A stretch of DNA of 23,582 nucleotides, from positions 1-23,582 of the forward strand of contig JANORP010000025.1 of the NCBI GenBank assembly GCA_031415375.1. Reading direction: 5' to 3'. A program made the position numbers and the translations under genes. This document shows positions 8,032-15,669 of the stretch, one piece after another. This DNA is from JADKCL01 sp031415375 (GTDB taxonomy: Bacteria > Bacteroidota > Bacteroidia > J057 > JADKCL01). Within the stretch, counting starts at the first letter, position 1, and every line of letters starts with the position of its first letter. The notes below the pieces were generated by a model. It made no database searches. It saw only the letters and a list, made by a program, of their open reading frames with translations, and was not told the DNA's origin.

Positions 8032-8065
8032 AAAAAAGACCTTGGATCGATCCAAGGTCTTTTTT
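8032..8065. terminator. Bidirectional Rho-independent terminator
   Basis: A perfect 34-base palindrome: arms AGACCTTGGATC (8037-8048) and its complement (8049-8060), flanked by an A-run (from 8031) and a T-run (to 8065). It lies between the converging ABC exporter and dipeptidase genes and can stop transcription from both sides. With no unpaired loop bases, the real hairpin would open a few central pairs. Confidence 0.93.
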
Positions 8066-8083
8066 CATAGTGCGCAGACTGTA

Positions 8084-9454
8084 TCACTTGCTATACTCAG
8101 CAAAATATTTGTGAAACAGCGGTATGGTCTCGATGCCTTTGTAGTAGTTGAAAAGGCCATAGTGCTCGTTGGGGCTGTGAATGGAGTCGCTGTTGAGGCC
8201 GAAGCCCATGAGGACGGTGTTCACGCCGAGCACGTTTTTGAACATGGCGACGATCGGGATCGAGCCGCCATCGCGGGTCGGGATCGGTTCCTTGCCAAAG
8301 CTCTCTTTCAAGGCAGCGCTTGCGGCCTTGTAGCCGATCGAGTCGATGGGCGTCACAACAGGCAATCCGCCATGGTGGTAAGCGACCTCTACCTGCACGC
8401 TCGGGGGCGCGAGGCTTTTGAAATAGGCGGTGAAGAGCTCGGTGATCTTTTCTGGCTCCTGATTGGGCACGAGACGCATCGAGATCTTGGCGTGGGCCTT
8501 GGAAGGCAGCACGGTTTTGGCACCTTCGCCGATATAGCCGCCCCAGATGCCATTCACATCCAGCGTCGGGCGGATGGAGGCTTGCTCGATGGTGGTATAA
8601 CCAGCCTCACCGCGCGTCGCGGCGATTTTGAGCTCGGCGTTGTACTCGGTCTGGTCAAATGGCCGCAAAGACATTTTGTGGCGCTCATCGGCACTCAGCT
8701 CTACAACATCGTCGTAGAAGCCTGGGATGGTGATGTGGCGCTTGTCGTCTTTGAGGGCAGCGATCATCTCACACAGCACATTGACGGGGTTATCGACGGC
8801 GCCGCCGTATGTGCCTGAATGCAAGTCTTTGCAAGGACCCGTGACATGCACTTCCAAATAGGACATGCCGCGCAGGCCTGTCGTGAGGGAAGGCGTCTCG
8901 TTGTTGATCATCGAGGTGTCTGAAATCACGATGACGTCGCAGCTGAGCATCTCTTGGTGGGCCATGATGAAGCCCTCCAAATTTTTGCTGCCGACTTCTT
9001 CTTCGCCCTCGATCACAAACTTCACATTGCAGGGTAGATCGCCCAATTCTTGGAGAATCTCGACGGCTTTGATGTGCATGAACATCTGCCCTTTGTCATC
9101 ACAAGCGCCCCGTGCAAATATTTTGCCGTCTTTGATGACTGGCTCAAATGGTGGGCTTTCCCACAGCTCCAGCGGATCTGGCGGCTGCACGTCATAGTGG
9201 CCATAAACCATGATCGTCGCGCGCTCAGGACGCTGTTCTGTCTCGGCGTAAACGACTGGATGGCCAGCAGTTGGGTAAATCTCGGCGCGCGCCACATTGA
9301 GGCTGAGAAGGTGATTTTTCACCAATTCTGCCGTTTTTAGAACATCATCTTTGTGCGCAGGATTGGCGCTGACGCTTGGAATGCGTAGCAAAGCGAGCAA
9401 TTCTTCTAAATAGCGATCCTTGTTAGCAGCAAGTATGCCTCTGATTTCTTCCAT
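8084..9454 (-). CDS. M20 family metallodipeptidase (CNDP/PepV-like)
   Basis: The start at ATG 9454 (456 residues) is preferred over an in-frame TTG three codons upstream. The protein is a typical two-zinc M20 peptidase: metal site GHYDVQP (about residue 85), RGACDDKGQ (about 115), catalytic glutamates in EGEEEVGS (about 149-156), ISDTS (about 177), and the dimerisation (lid) domain containing DLHSGTYGGAVDNP. The final ligand His lies in SIHSPNEHYGL near the end. The pattern is closest to the carnosinase/CNDP subgroup that cleaves dipeptides in the cytoplasm; there is no signal peptide. Upstream, CAAATCTA at 9495-9502 reads TAGATTTG on the coding strand, a good -7 box about 40 bases before the ATG. 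Its 3' end shares the palindromic terminator with the ABC exporter. Confidence 0.94.
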   Translation of the reverse strand: MEEIRGILAANKDRYLEELLALLRIPSVSANPAHKDDVLKTAELVKNHLLSLNVARAEIYPTAGHPVVYAETEQRPERATIMVYGHYDVQPPDPLELWESPPFEPVIKDGKIFARGACDDKGQMFMHIKAVEILQELGDLPCNVKFVIEGEEEVGSKNLEGFIMAHQEMLSCDVIVISDTSMINNETPSLTTGLRGMSYLEVHVTGPCKDLHSGTYGGAVDNPVNVLCEMIAALKDDKRHITIPGFYDDVVELSADERHKMSLRPFDQTEYNAELKIAATRGEAGYTTIEQASIRPTLDVNGIWGGYIGEGAKTVLPSKAHAKISMRLVPNQEPEKITELFTAYFKSLAPPSVQVEVAYHHGGLPVVTPIDSIGYKAASAALKESFGKEPIPTRDGGSIPIVAMFKNVLGVNTVLMGFGLNSDSIHSPNEHYGLFNYYKGIETIPLFHKYFAEYSK

Positions 9455-9629
9455 GGTGAGCAAATACGGTGTAAAAAAAGCGATAGTCCAGCTGCAAATC
9501 TAAGCCACAGCATTTGCAAAACTAATCATTTTCTTACAGCTACAAAATGGACATTGGAATGCCGAGCGATCCATGAAATTTGGCTAAAAAAGCGCATTTT
9601 GGTATCCGATTTCCGGGGTCTCAGCCCAT

Positions 9630-11396
9630 TTATTGCCACGATGCTATCCAAAATCCTGGCCGCAGCTTGTAAATCGGAGCCTTTGCAAGACGCCTGTTTA
9701 CGACCAAGCATTGGTTGTGCGTCCAGAGAAAAATATAGGGTTGTTGGTCATAGATCGCCTTCTGGATGGATTTTGATACGCTTTTGTGCGTCTCAGGAGC
9801 GATGGTCTCGTCATATTGGACGATGAGTTTGTCGGTGGCCTCATTGCCAAAGCCTACAAAATTAGAGCCTTTGCCCCAGCTTTTGGTATGCCAGATCTGT
9901 TGATAGGTGTCTTCATTGGGGTCAGAAACCCACGCACCGATGCTCAGGTCAAAATCGCCTGCCTTGAGCCGTGTGAGGTAATCTTTCCAGGGCAGCTCGG
10001 TCACAGTGACCAAGATGCCAGCCTGCATAGCATTGGCTTGAAGGTGCTCGGCAATCTTTTTGCGGTCGGGTTTGTTTTCATTGTAGATGCATTCCAATAC
10101 CAGTTGCACGTCTTCACCTGCGATCTGCTTGTCGCGCAAACCGTTGCCATCGCTGTCTTTCCAGCCTGCGGCGTCTAGGATGGCGTTGGCTTTGGCGATG
10201 TCAAAGGGGATCAAGGGCAAGTCTGCATTGCGGTAGTCTGGGCGACTTGCTGGGCAGTCGCTGGCGATGCGTGTGCCCAAGGCAGAGAGTACCTGCACCA
10301 TGAGCAAATCGACGTGCACTAGGTGGGCCATTGCTTGCCGCACGTTGAGCTCCTGCAATGCAGGGTTGCGCTGTCGTGCACTGCCTCGCATGTTGAGGCC
10401 GATGTATTCATAAGAGGGGCCCGGCGGTGACAAAAACTGGTAGCTCTCGACGAGGGAGGGGATTTCACTCAGGGACGCAAAGAGCAGGGTAGGGGTGGAG
10501 GAGACCAAGTCGTAGTGGTTTTCAAAGAGTCCTTTGCGTAACATTGCTTCATCTGCCGTGATTTCAAACCTGATTTCGGCTACATCTTGCTTGAAAAAAT
10601 CATTGGGGATGGTTTCGAGCTTCTTCCCCCAGAATCGTTTGTTGGCGCCGAGTACGATTTCTGCGCCGCGTTTCCAGTTGAGGAGGACATAGCTCGTGCA
10701 AGTCGGGTCTGGATTGTAGGCTGCGAGGGAGCTGCCATAGACATTGATGCGCTCGGCGACGGCTTTGAGCACTTGCAGTTTTTCCATTGCCATGCGGTTG
10801 CCGAGCAGCTGATCGGCGAGTGTGATCGGCTCCATTTTGTATTCGGGGTCAAAAAACTCGGCGGAGAGGATGGCAAATTCTCCGGTGATGCGCAGGGCCT
10901 GGCTATTGGGGCGGGCGACTTGAAACATGACACGGCGCTCATCGAGGGCGGTGACCGAGGTGATGGCCTCGTAGTGGCTACGCTTCTGACTGTTGTTTAC
11001 AAAAGGATTACGCAAGGTTTGCAGGCTGAAGACGACGTCTTTTGCCGTGACCTTTTTGCCATTGTTGAATTTCGCAAATGGGTGCAAGGTATATGTGTAG
11101 GACAGCTTGTCGTCTGAAATATCGGGCAGATTCTCGGCGAGCAAAGGCACAAATTCACCCGTGGCTTTATCGGTGCGAATGAGCGAGGCATACAGGTACT
11201 CATTGATATAGGACCCTGTTGCAGAAAAGTTTGTAAAAGGGTTTAGTTGATCTGCATCACCCGTCTCGCCAACCGTAACGCGTGCAATCGATTGGGCTGT
11301 GACGACATTCATTGTTCCTAGCCCAAGCGCCATCGGGCTGAGTAGCGCGAGCAAGATTACCCGCACGGTTGTGTTCCAACATGCAATGCTTCTCAT
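9630..11396 (-). CDS. Family 5 extracellular solute-binding protein (OppA/DppA-like)
   Basis: The 588-residue product has an N-terminal signal peptide (about 1-35, ending VVTAQ) and the full SBP_bac_5 fold: GDADQLNPF and SYINEYLYASL near the start, the LHPFAKFNNGKKVTAKDVVFSL-like region (about 103-125), YEYIGLNMR in the middle, and WKDYLTRLKAGDFDLSIGAWVSDPNEDT near 470-500. These proteins bind oligopeptides, nickel complexes or similar ligands for an ABC importer. No permease or ATPase genes lie nearby, so this is an orphan binding protein. It has no lipobox cysteine, so it would be soluble in the periplasm rather than lipid-anchored. A possible promoter (TTTG at 11435-11438, 21-base gap, TAACTTGG at 11406-11413, minus strand) would give a very short leader. 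Confidence 0.92.
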   Translation of the reverse strand: MRSIACWNTTVRVILLALLSPMALGLGTMNVVTAQSIARVTVGETGDADQLNPFTNFSATGSYINEYLYASLIRTDKATGEFVPLLAENLPDISDDKLSYTYTLHPFAKFNNGKKVTAKDVVFSLQTLRNPFVNNSQKRSHYEAITSVTALDERRVMFQVARPNSQALRITGEFAILSAEFFDPEYKMEPITLADQLLGNRMAMEKLQVLKAVAERINVYGSSLAAYNPDPTCTSYVLLNWKRGAEIVLGANKRFWGKKLETIPNDFFKQDVAEIRFEITADEAMLRKGLFENHYDLVSSTPTLLFASLSEIPSLVESYQFLSPPGPSYEYIGLNMRGSARQRNPALQELNVRQAMAHLVHVDLLMVQVLSALGTRIASDCPASRPDYRNADLPLIPFDIAKANAILDAAGWKDSDGNGLRDKQIAGEDVQLVLECIYNENKPDRKKIAEHLQANAMQAGILVTVTELPWKDYLTRLKAGDFDLSIGAWVSDPNEDTYQQIWHTKSWGKGSNFVGFGNEATDKLIVQYDETIAPETHKSVSKSIQKAIYDQQPYIFLWTHNQCLVVNRRLAKAPIYKLRPGFWIASWQ

Positions 11397-11563
11397 CCTC
11401 TATTACCAAGTTAAGTACCTATCAATATCCTCCACAAAAGGTAGGGATAAATTAGGGTTAATCGGCCATAGAACCTAGCAAGGCGCAATTGGATGTAAGG
11501 CTAAGCCCCACATTGCAGGATCAATGTGTGGTGAGGGTCGTAAGGAAGATCGGGAAATTGGGC

Positions 11564-12280
11564 CTATTCGAAGTTGATGTTGACGACCAGCAACTGCGAG
11601 AACAGGTCAATGATAGCACGTGGGAATCGGGTGCGATCGGGAACATAGATGTTGCTTATACCACGGGTAAAGCGCAATTCGGGCGATAGCTTGAGTTTTT
11701 CACCGTAAATGTCGATGCCGACCGATGCCACATAGGCCAAGTCAAAACTCTGGGTTTTGAGCAAGTCGGGATCGTTGCGCACTTTTTTGCTACTCGCAAG
11801 ATTGAATGAGGGTTGGATGCCACCCTGTATCCAAACCCGTGTATTTTTATAGTAGTCGCTCTTGAATTTGATGGTGAGCGGCAAGTTCAAATTGCTGGAT
11901 TCGATCTTTTTGCGGATGACTGGATCGGTATTGGTGGTTGTGGAGTCAAAGTAGAACAAAAAATCACGTTCTTCAAGCGAGACCGCTGGCATGAAGCGCA
12001 CATCCCAGTGATCGGCCAATTTCATATTGGTGATCAATCCGAGGTAGATCCCTGGCTTGGGGATCATATCGACACGTGTGACGACTCGACCTGTGCTGGG
12101 ATCGACTTGGTTGGTCTGTGAAGACATGTCATAGCTCGCGACCCCCAAGCCCATGGTGAAGCCGAGATTGAATGGCCGCTGGTCGAAATAGTGGGTTGTC
12201 TGCCCTTGGAGTGTGAGGGAAGCGACCAACAGAAAAAGTCCAACAACAAGAATTACTTTTCTAGCAGATACAATGAGCAT
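11564..12280 (-). CDS. porT: PorT-family outer-membrane beta-barrel protein (type IX secretion)
   Basis: The ATG at 12280 gives 238 residues with a signal peptide (about 1-27, ending SLTLQGQ); an upstream GTG would push the start deeper into ubiE. The mature protein has alternating amphipathic strands with glycine/aromatic turns, the opening FNLGFTMGLGVASYDM, LNLPLTIKFKS in the middle, LRFTRGISN and a terminal VVNINFE strand, all typical of the PorT/OMP_b-brl_2 barrel. PorT (SprT) is needed for the type IX secretion system that exports proteins with C-terminal sorting domains in Bacteroidota. The position directly after ubiE, overlapping it by 28 bases, matches the arrangement I know from other Bacteroidota and supports PorT over generic barrel proteins. 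Confidence 0.82.
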   Translation of the reverse strand: MLIVSARKVILVVGLFLLVASLTLQGQTTHYFDQRPFNLGFTMGLGVASYDMSSQTNQVDPSTGRVVTRVDMIPKPGIYLGLITNMKLADHWDVRFMPAVSLEERDFLFYFDSTTTNTDPVIRKKIESSNLNLPLTIKFKSDYYKNTRVWIQGGIQPSFNLASSKKVRNDPDLLKTQSFDLAYVASVGIDIYGEKLKLSPELRFTRGISNIYVPDRTRFPRAIIDLFSQLLVVNINFE

Positions 12281-12987
12281 ATACCCCAAGTTAGTGGTTT
12301 GAACGTGCACTTCCTGAAACCTACTTTTTCACAAATCGCTACAAAATCTGGGCCATTTGGGAAGGCCTTCACAGATTCGGGGAGGTAGGTGTAAGCGCGG
12401 CGGTCGCCTGAAACCAGGCGCCCGAAAAAGGGTAAAATTCCTCTAAAGTATAGGCTGAATAGTTGTTTCATGGGAAATTTGGAGGGAACAGCAGGCTCCA
12501 AGATTACTGCGGCATGGCCTGGCTTGAGCACACGCAAGATTTCGGCGAGGCCGACTTCCAAGTGCTCAAAGTTGCGGGCGCCAAAGCCCACCGTGACTGC
12601 GCCGATGCTGTCTGTTTCAAAGGGAAGGTCTTCGGAGTCGCCCAAGACCATGTCGATCTTGTCGCTGAGCTGGCGCTTCTCGATTTTTTTGCGTCCGACA
12701 TCTAGCATGCCTGCAGAGATGTCTAGACCGATGACCTTTTTGGGATTGAGGCGGATGGCTTCCAACGCAAAGTCACCTGTGCCAGTTGCGATGTCCAAAA
12801 CGGTCTCAGGATGATAGGCTTGCAGCATCTGGATCGCCTTGCGGCGCCAGCGAATATCGATGCCCAAGCTGAGTGTATGGTTGAGGAAATCGTAGCTAGG
12901 AGCAATGTTGTCAAACATCTCTGTGACCTGCTCCTTTTTGGTGCGGTCGGCGTCCTGATAAGGGGTGACGATTTTGCTTACTGCCAT
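12253..12987 (-). CDS. ubiE: Demethylmenaquinone methyltransferase UbiE/MenG
   Basis: The 244-residue protein is a full-length class I SAM methyltransferase with the UbiE signatures: MFDNIAPSYDFLNHTLSLGID (24-44), SAM motif VLDIATGTGDFAL (63-75), GLDIS (87-91), GFGARNFEHLEVGLAEILRVLKPG (134-157) and the ending GICSLYLLEK. It adds the methyl group to demethylmenaquinone, the last step of menaquinone synthesis (and a ubiquinone step in other bacteria). Bacteroidota respire with menaquinone, so the menaquinone role applies. The last 28 bases overlap porT, suggesting co-transcription and coupled translation. The 137-base space to the divergent engB gene must hold both promoters; TATATTTG at about 13012-13019 resembles a -7 box in the engB direction. 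Confidence 0.96.
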   Translation of the reverse strand: MAVSKIVTPYQDADRTKKEQVTEMFDNIAPSYDFLNHTLSLGIDIRWRRKAIQMLQAYHPETVLDIATGTGDFALEAIRLNPKKVIGLDISAGMLDVGRKKIEKRQLSDKIDMVLGDSEDLPFETDSIGAVTVGFGARNFEHLEVGLAEILRVLKPGHAAVILEPAVPSKFPMKQLFSLYFRGILPFFGRLVSGDRRAYTYLPESVKAFPNGPDFVAICEKVGFRKCTFKPLTWGICSLYLLEK

Positions 12988-13124
12988 TTCTGCGGATCTT
13001 TCAATATAAACGTATATTTGGCCCCGTGGTTCCCAAAAAGTCAGGGTAATTTTATCGACACCTTTGGCCCATTTGCCCCAGTTGCTTCATAAACAGGGCG
13101 CAAGTACGTCAAAACTGCTAGAAA

Positions 13125-13760
13125 ATGGAGATTCGTTCCGCAACTTTTTTTCGTAGTTCATCACATTTTGCCCAGCTGCCTGTGGCAGACATGCCGGAAT
13201 TTGCCTTTGTAGGGCGTTCGAATGTCGGCAAATCTTCGCTGATCAATAAGCTCGTGAACCAAAAGGGCCTCGCCAAGACGAGCCAGACGCCGGGCAAGAC
13301 CCAGCTCATCAATCATTTCACGATCAATAAGAAGTGGTACATCGCCGATTTACCCGGCTATGGATTTGCCAGGGTCTCCAAAAAGGCGCGGGTAGGCTTT
13401 GAAAACATGATCCGTGACTACGTGACACGCCGGCGCAGCCTCGTGGCGGTCTTTGTATTGGTGGACAGCCGACATGAACCCCAAAAGCTCGACCTCGAGT
13501 TTTTGGAGTACCTAGGGATCTCGCAGGTGCCCTTTGCGATCGTCTTCACCAAGATCGACAAGATGAGCCGCAACCAGGCTCAAATTGCAATGGACCAATA
13601 CAAAGTCGCCTTGGCTGAGCATTGGGAAGAGTTGCCGACCATGTTTTATACCAGCGCTGAGACGGGGGCTGGCTGCGCCGATTTGCTCAATTACATCAGC
13701 GAAAACATGAAATTCTACGATACCAATGCAGCCGATGAGACGGAATATGCTGAGGACTGA
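13125..13760 (+). CDS. engB: Ribosome biogenesis GTPase EngB (YihA/YsxC)
   Basis: The 211-residue protein has all GTPase motifs in the EngB arrangement: G1 GRSNVGKSS (30-38), G2 TPGKTQ (55-60), G3 DLPGYGFA (75-82), G4 TKID (142-145) and G5 TSA (176-178). EngB acts late in 50S subunit assembly and is essential in many bacteria. The start at ATG 13125 gives the normal N-terminus (FRSSSHFAQLP). The C-terminal tail is acidic (DETEYAED). The stop codon overlaps an ATG (TGATG) that opens the frame of the following prenyltransferase gene. Confidence 0.96.
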   Translation: MEIRSATFFRSSSHFAQLPVADMPEFAFVGRSNVGKSSLINKLVNQKGLAKTSQTPGKTQLINHFTINKKWYIADLPGYGFARVSKKARVGFENMIRDYVTRRRSLVAVFVLVDSRHEPQKLDLEFLEYLGISQVPFAIVFTKIDKMSRNQAQIAMDQYKVALAEHWEELPTMFYTSAETGAGCADLLNYISENMKFYDTNAADETEYAED

Positions 13761-13963
13761 TGGCAAGCCGCAGTTTTGTCGCAAAAATCAATGATTTACC
13801 TCGCTGGCTAGCAGCAATTTTCCCCGAATTTCCCCAACTTTGCTACGCATTGTGGGGAGGGAGTAGGGCAGGAGATCGCCAATCGCCATTCAGAAAGCTG
13901 GCAAAATCTCATGCTCCAAAGCCCTTAGATTTTTATTGTCCATTTTCAATCGTCCCTAGTCCA

Positions 13964-14836
13964 TTGGTAAAGAAGTATCTCTCGCTTGTCAAGTTTACGC
14001 ACACGATTTTTGCGTTGCCGTTTGCACTCACGGGTTTTTTCCTGGGTGTGATCCACAATGGAGGCCAGTTTGAATGGCGGCTGTTGCTGCTCGTCGTGTT
14101 GTGCATGGTCTTTGCCCGCAATGCCGCCATGGGCTTCAATCGCTGGGCCGATCGCGACATCGATGCTGCCAATGCCCGCACGCAGGTGCGTGAGATTCCG
14201 TCAGGCGCGATTCCTGCGACCCAAGCACTTTGGTTTGTGATCTTAAATGCGGTGGCCTTCATCGCGACGACCTTCTTTATCAATTGGTTGTGTTTTTTCC
14301 TTTCGCCAGTCGCTTTGGCAGTTGTGCTGGGCTACTCGCTCACCAAGCGCATCACGGCCCTGTGCCATTTGGTACTGGGCTTGGGCTTGTCGCTGGCTCC
14401 TGTGGGTGCTTTCATCGCGGTCACGGGGCAGTTTCATGCTGCGCCTGTGGTGCTGGGGGTGGCGGTGCTCACTTGGGTAAGTGGTTTCGATATCATCTAT
14501 GCCCTTCAAGATGAGCAGTTTGACCGTGAGCATAAGCTGCACAGTATTCCTGCATTTCTGGGGCGCAACCGCGCCTTGTATCTTTCCAGCTTTTTGCATT
14601 TGCTCACCGCGACTTGCATCGCCACCTTCATCTACTTGATAGGTGGCGAATATTTGGCTTGGGGGGCGGCATTCTTCTTCGTCTGCATGCTTGTCTATCA
14701 GCATACGATCGTGAAGCCCAATGACTTGAGTCGGGTAAACATGGCCTTTTTTACGACCAATGGCATTGCCTCGGTCGTCTTCGCAACCTTGGTGATTTGC
14801 GAATTGTTGTTTTTTGCAGCCAAGACGGTACATTAA
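13964..14836 (+). CDS. UbiA-family prenyltransferase, MqnP-like
   Basis: This multi-helix membrane protein (290 residues from TTG 13964) joins a polyprenyl chain to an aromatic acid. Both metal-diphosphate motifs are present: NRWADRDID (about 59-67) and DIIYALQDEQFDREHKLHSIP (about 176-196). The second motif fits the UbiA/MqnP subgroup better than MenA, pointing to the futalosine route to menaquinone; this is inference without the other mqn genes. Family similarity begins at LVKKYLSLVKFTHTIFALPFAL. The frame is open from ATG 13760, overlapping the engB stop, but the 68 extra residues look non-coding and include heptamer-like DNA (13874-13887). TTG 13964 is therefore the likelier start, though coupled translation from 13760 cannot be excluded. 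Confidence 0.87.
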   Translation: MVKKYLSLVKFTHTIFALPFALTGFFLGVIHNGGQFEWRLLLLVVLCMVFARNAAMGFNRWADRDIDAANARTQVREIPSGAIPATQALWFVILNAVAFIATTFFINWLCFFLSPVALAVVLGYSLTKRITALCHLVLGLGLSLAPVGAFIAVTGQFHAAPVVLGVAVLTWVSGFDIIYALQDEQFDREHKLHSIPAFLGRNRALYLSSFLHLLTATCIATFIYLIGGEYLAWGAAFFFVCMLVYQHTIVKPNDLSRVNMAFFTTNGIASVVFATLVICELLFFAAKTVH

Positions 14837-14872
14837 TTTTTGTGCGACTTGATTTCCGCATGCGGTCGGCGT

Positions 14873-14896
14873 AACTTCTTGCTTTCTTAAGAAGTT
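14873..14896. repeat. Perfect 8-bp inverted repeat before the DUF2071 start
   Basis: AACTTCTT (14873-14880) and AAGAAGTT (14889-14896) pair across an 8-base spacer and end 8 bases before the ATG at 14905. There is no T-run, so it is not a standard terminator. It could be an operator or a hairpin covering the ribosome-binding region. Confidence 0.45.
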
Positions 14897-14904
14897 CGGT
14901 TTCC

Positions 14905-15669
14905 ATGAAGGTATTCCTGAGCGCCGAATGGCGCAACCTTATCAATCTCACCTACTGGGTGCCAGCCGAGAAATTGCTGGGCCACTTGCCACAGGGTCTT
15001 GAGCTCGACCTGTTTGAGGGGCATGCGCACGTGAGTCTAGTGGCATTTGATTTTGTCAATACTCGGGTCAAGGGCGTCAAAATCCCTTTTCACGTAGATT
15101 TTCCTGAGATCAACCTGCGCTATTATGTGCGTTGTGGCGAGCACCGAGGTGTGGTGTTTATCAAGGAGTTGGTGCCCAAGCATTGCATTGCATTTGTGGC
15201 GCAACGCTTCTACAATGAGCCCTATGCTTCATTCCCGATGGAAAGCAAGCAGGAGACGCTACCCGATGGCCGATTGCGCATCGCGCATACGCTCTGGATA
15301 GACGATCACGCCAACCACATCGAGATCTTGGCGACCGCCGAGAAATCGATTCCGCCATCGACGAGTGCAGCGCATTATTTCAAGGAGCATGACCTCGGCT
15401 TTGGGGTGGACAAAAAGGGCGAGACGATGTGCTATGAAGTGTCACACCCGGTTTGGGAGACCCGCATACTGGACGACGTGAAGCTCGATTTTGATTTTGA
15501 AAAGATTTATGGAGAGGAATGGGCTTTTCTGGCTGATCAAACGCCTACATTCCCCTTGTTTGCCGAGGGTTCTGCCATCAAGGTCTATCAGCCGATGACC
15601 TTGGTCAATTGGTTGGAAAGCCGAGCCGCGACCCACTTGCCATCACTTGCCGAGTCGGTCGCCGATTGA
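14905..15669 (+). CDS. DUF2071 (YqjF-like) protein
   Basis: The 254-residue cytoplasmic protein matches the DUF2071 pattern: W-x-x-L-x-x-x-x-Y-x-V-P near the start (EWRNLINLTYWVPAEKL), LPQGLELDLFEGHAHVSLVAF (31-51), PFHVDFPEINLRYYVR (about 63-78) and GVVFIKELVPKHCIAFVAQRFYNEPY (about 83-108). The fold is thought to relate to the acetoacetate-decarboxylase-like superfamily, but the cellular role is not established. The gene follows the prenyltransferase by 68 bases. Its last 27 bases overlap the 3' end of the convergent AsmA gene. Confidence 0.88.
   Translation: MKVFLSAEWRNLINLTYWVPAEKLLGHLPQGLELDLFEGHAHVSLVAFDFVNTRVKGVKIPFHVDFPEINLRYYVRCGEHRGVVFIKELVPKHCIAFVAQRFYNEPYASFPMESKQETLPDGRLRIAHTLWIDDHANHIEILATAEKSIPPSTSAAHYFKEHDLGFGVDKKGETMCYEVSHPVWETRILDDVKLDFDFEKIYGEEWAFLADQTPTFPLFAEGSAIKVYQPMTLVNWLESRAATHLPSLAESVAD

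Noticed and set aside
8042..8818. 258-codon plus-strand open frame opposite the dipeptidase
   Set aside because: It begins inside the shared terminator and its sequence is the complement of conserved M20 motifs, so it is a shadow frame.
9554..9826. Plus-strand open frame near the solute-binding gene end
   Set aside because: Most of it lies opposite the end of the binding protein; no independent support.
11509..11528. CACATTG/CAATGTG hairpin after porT
   Set aside because: It is only 7 pairs with no T-run in the direction of porT transcription; too weak to call a terminator.
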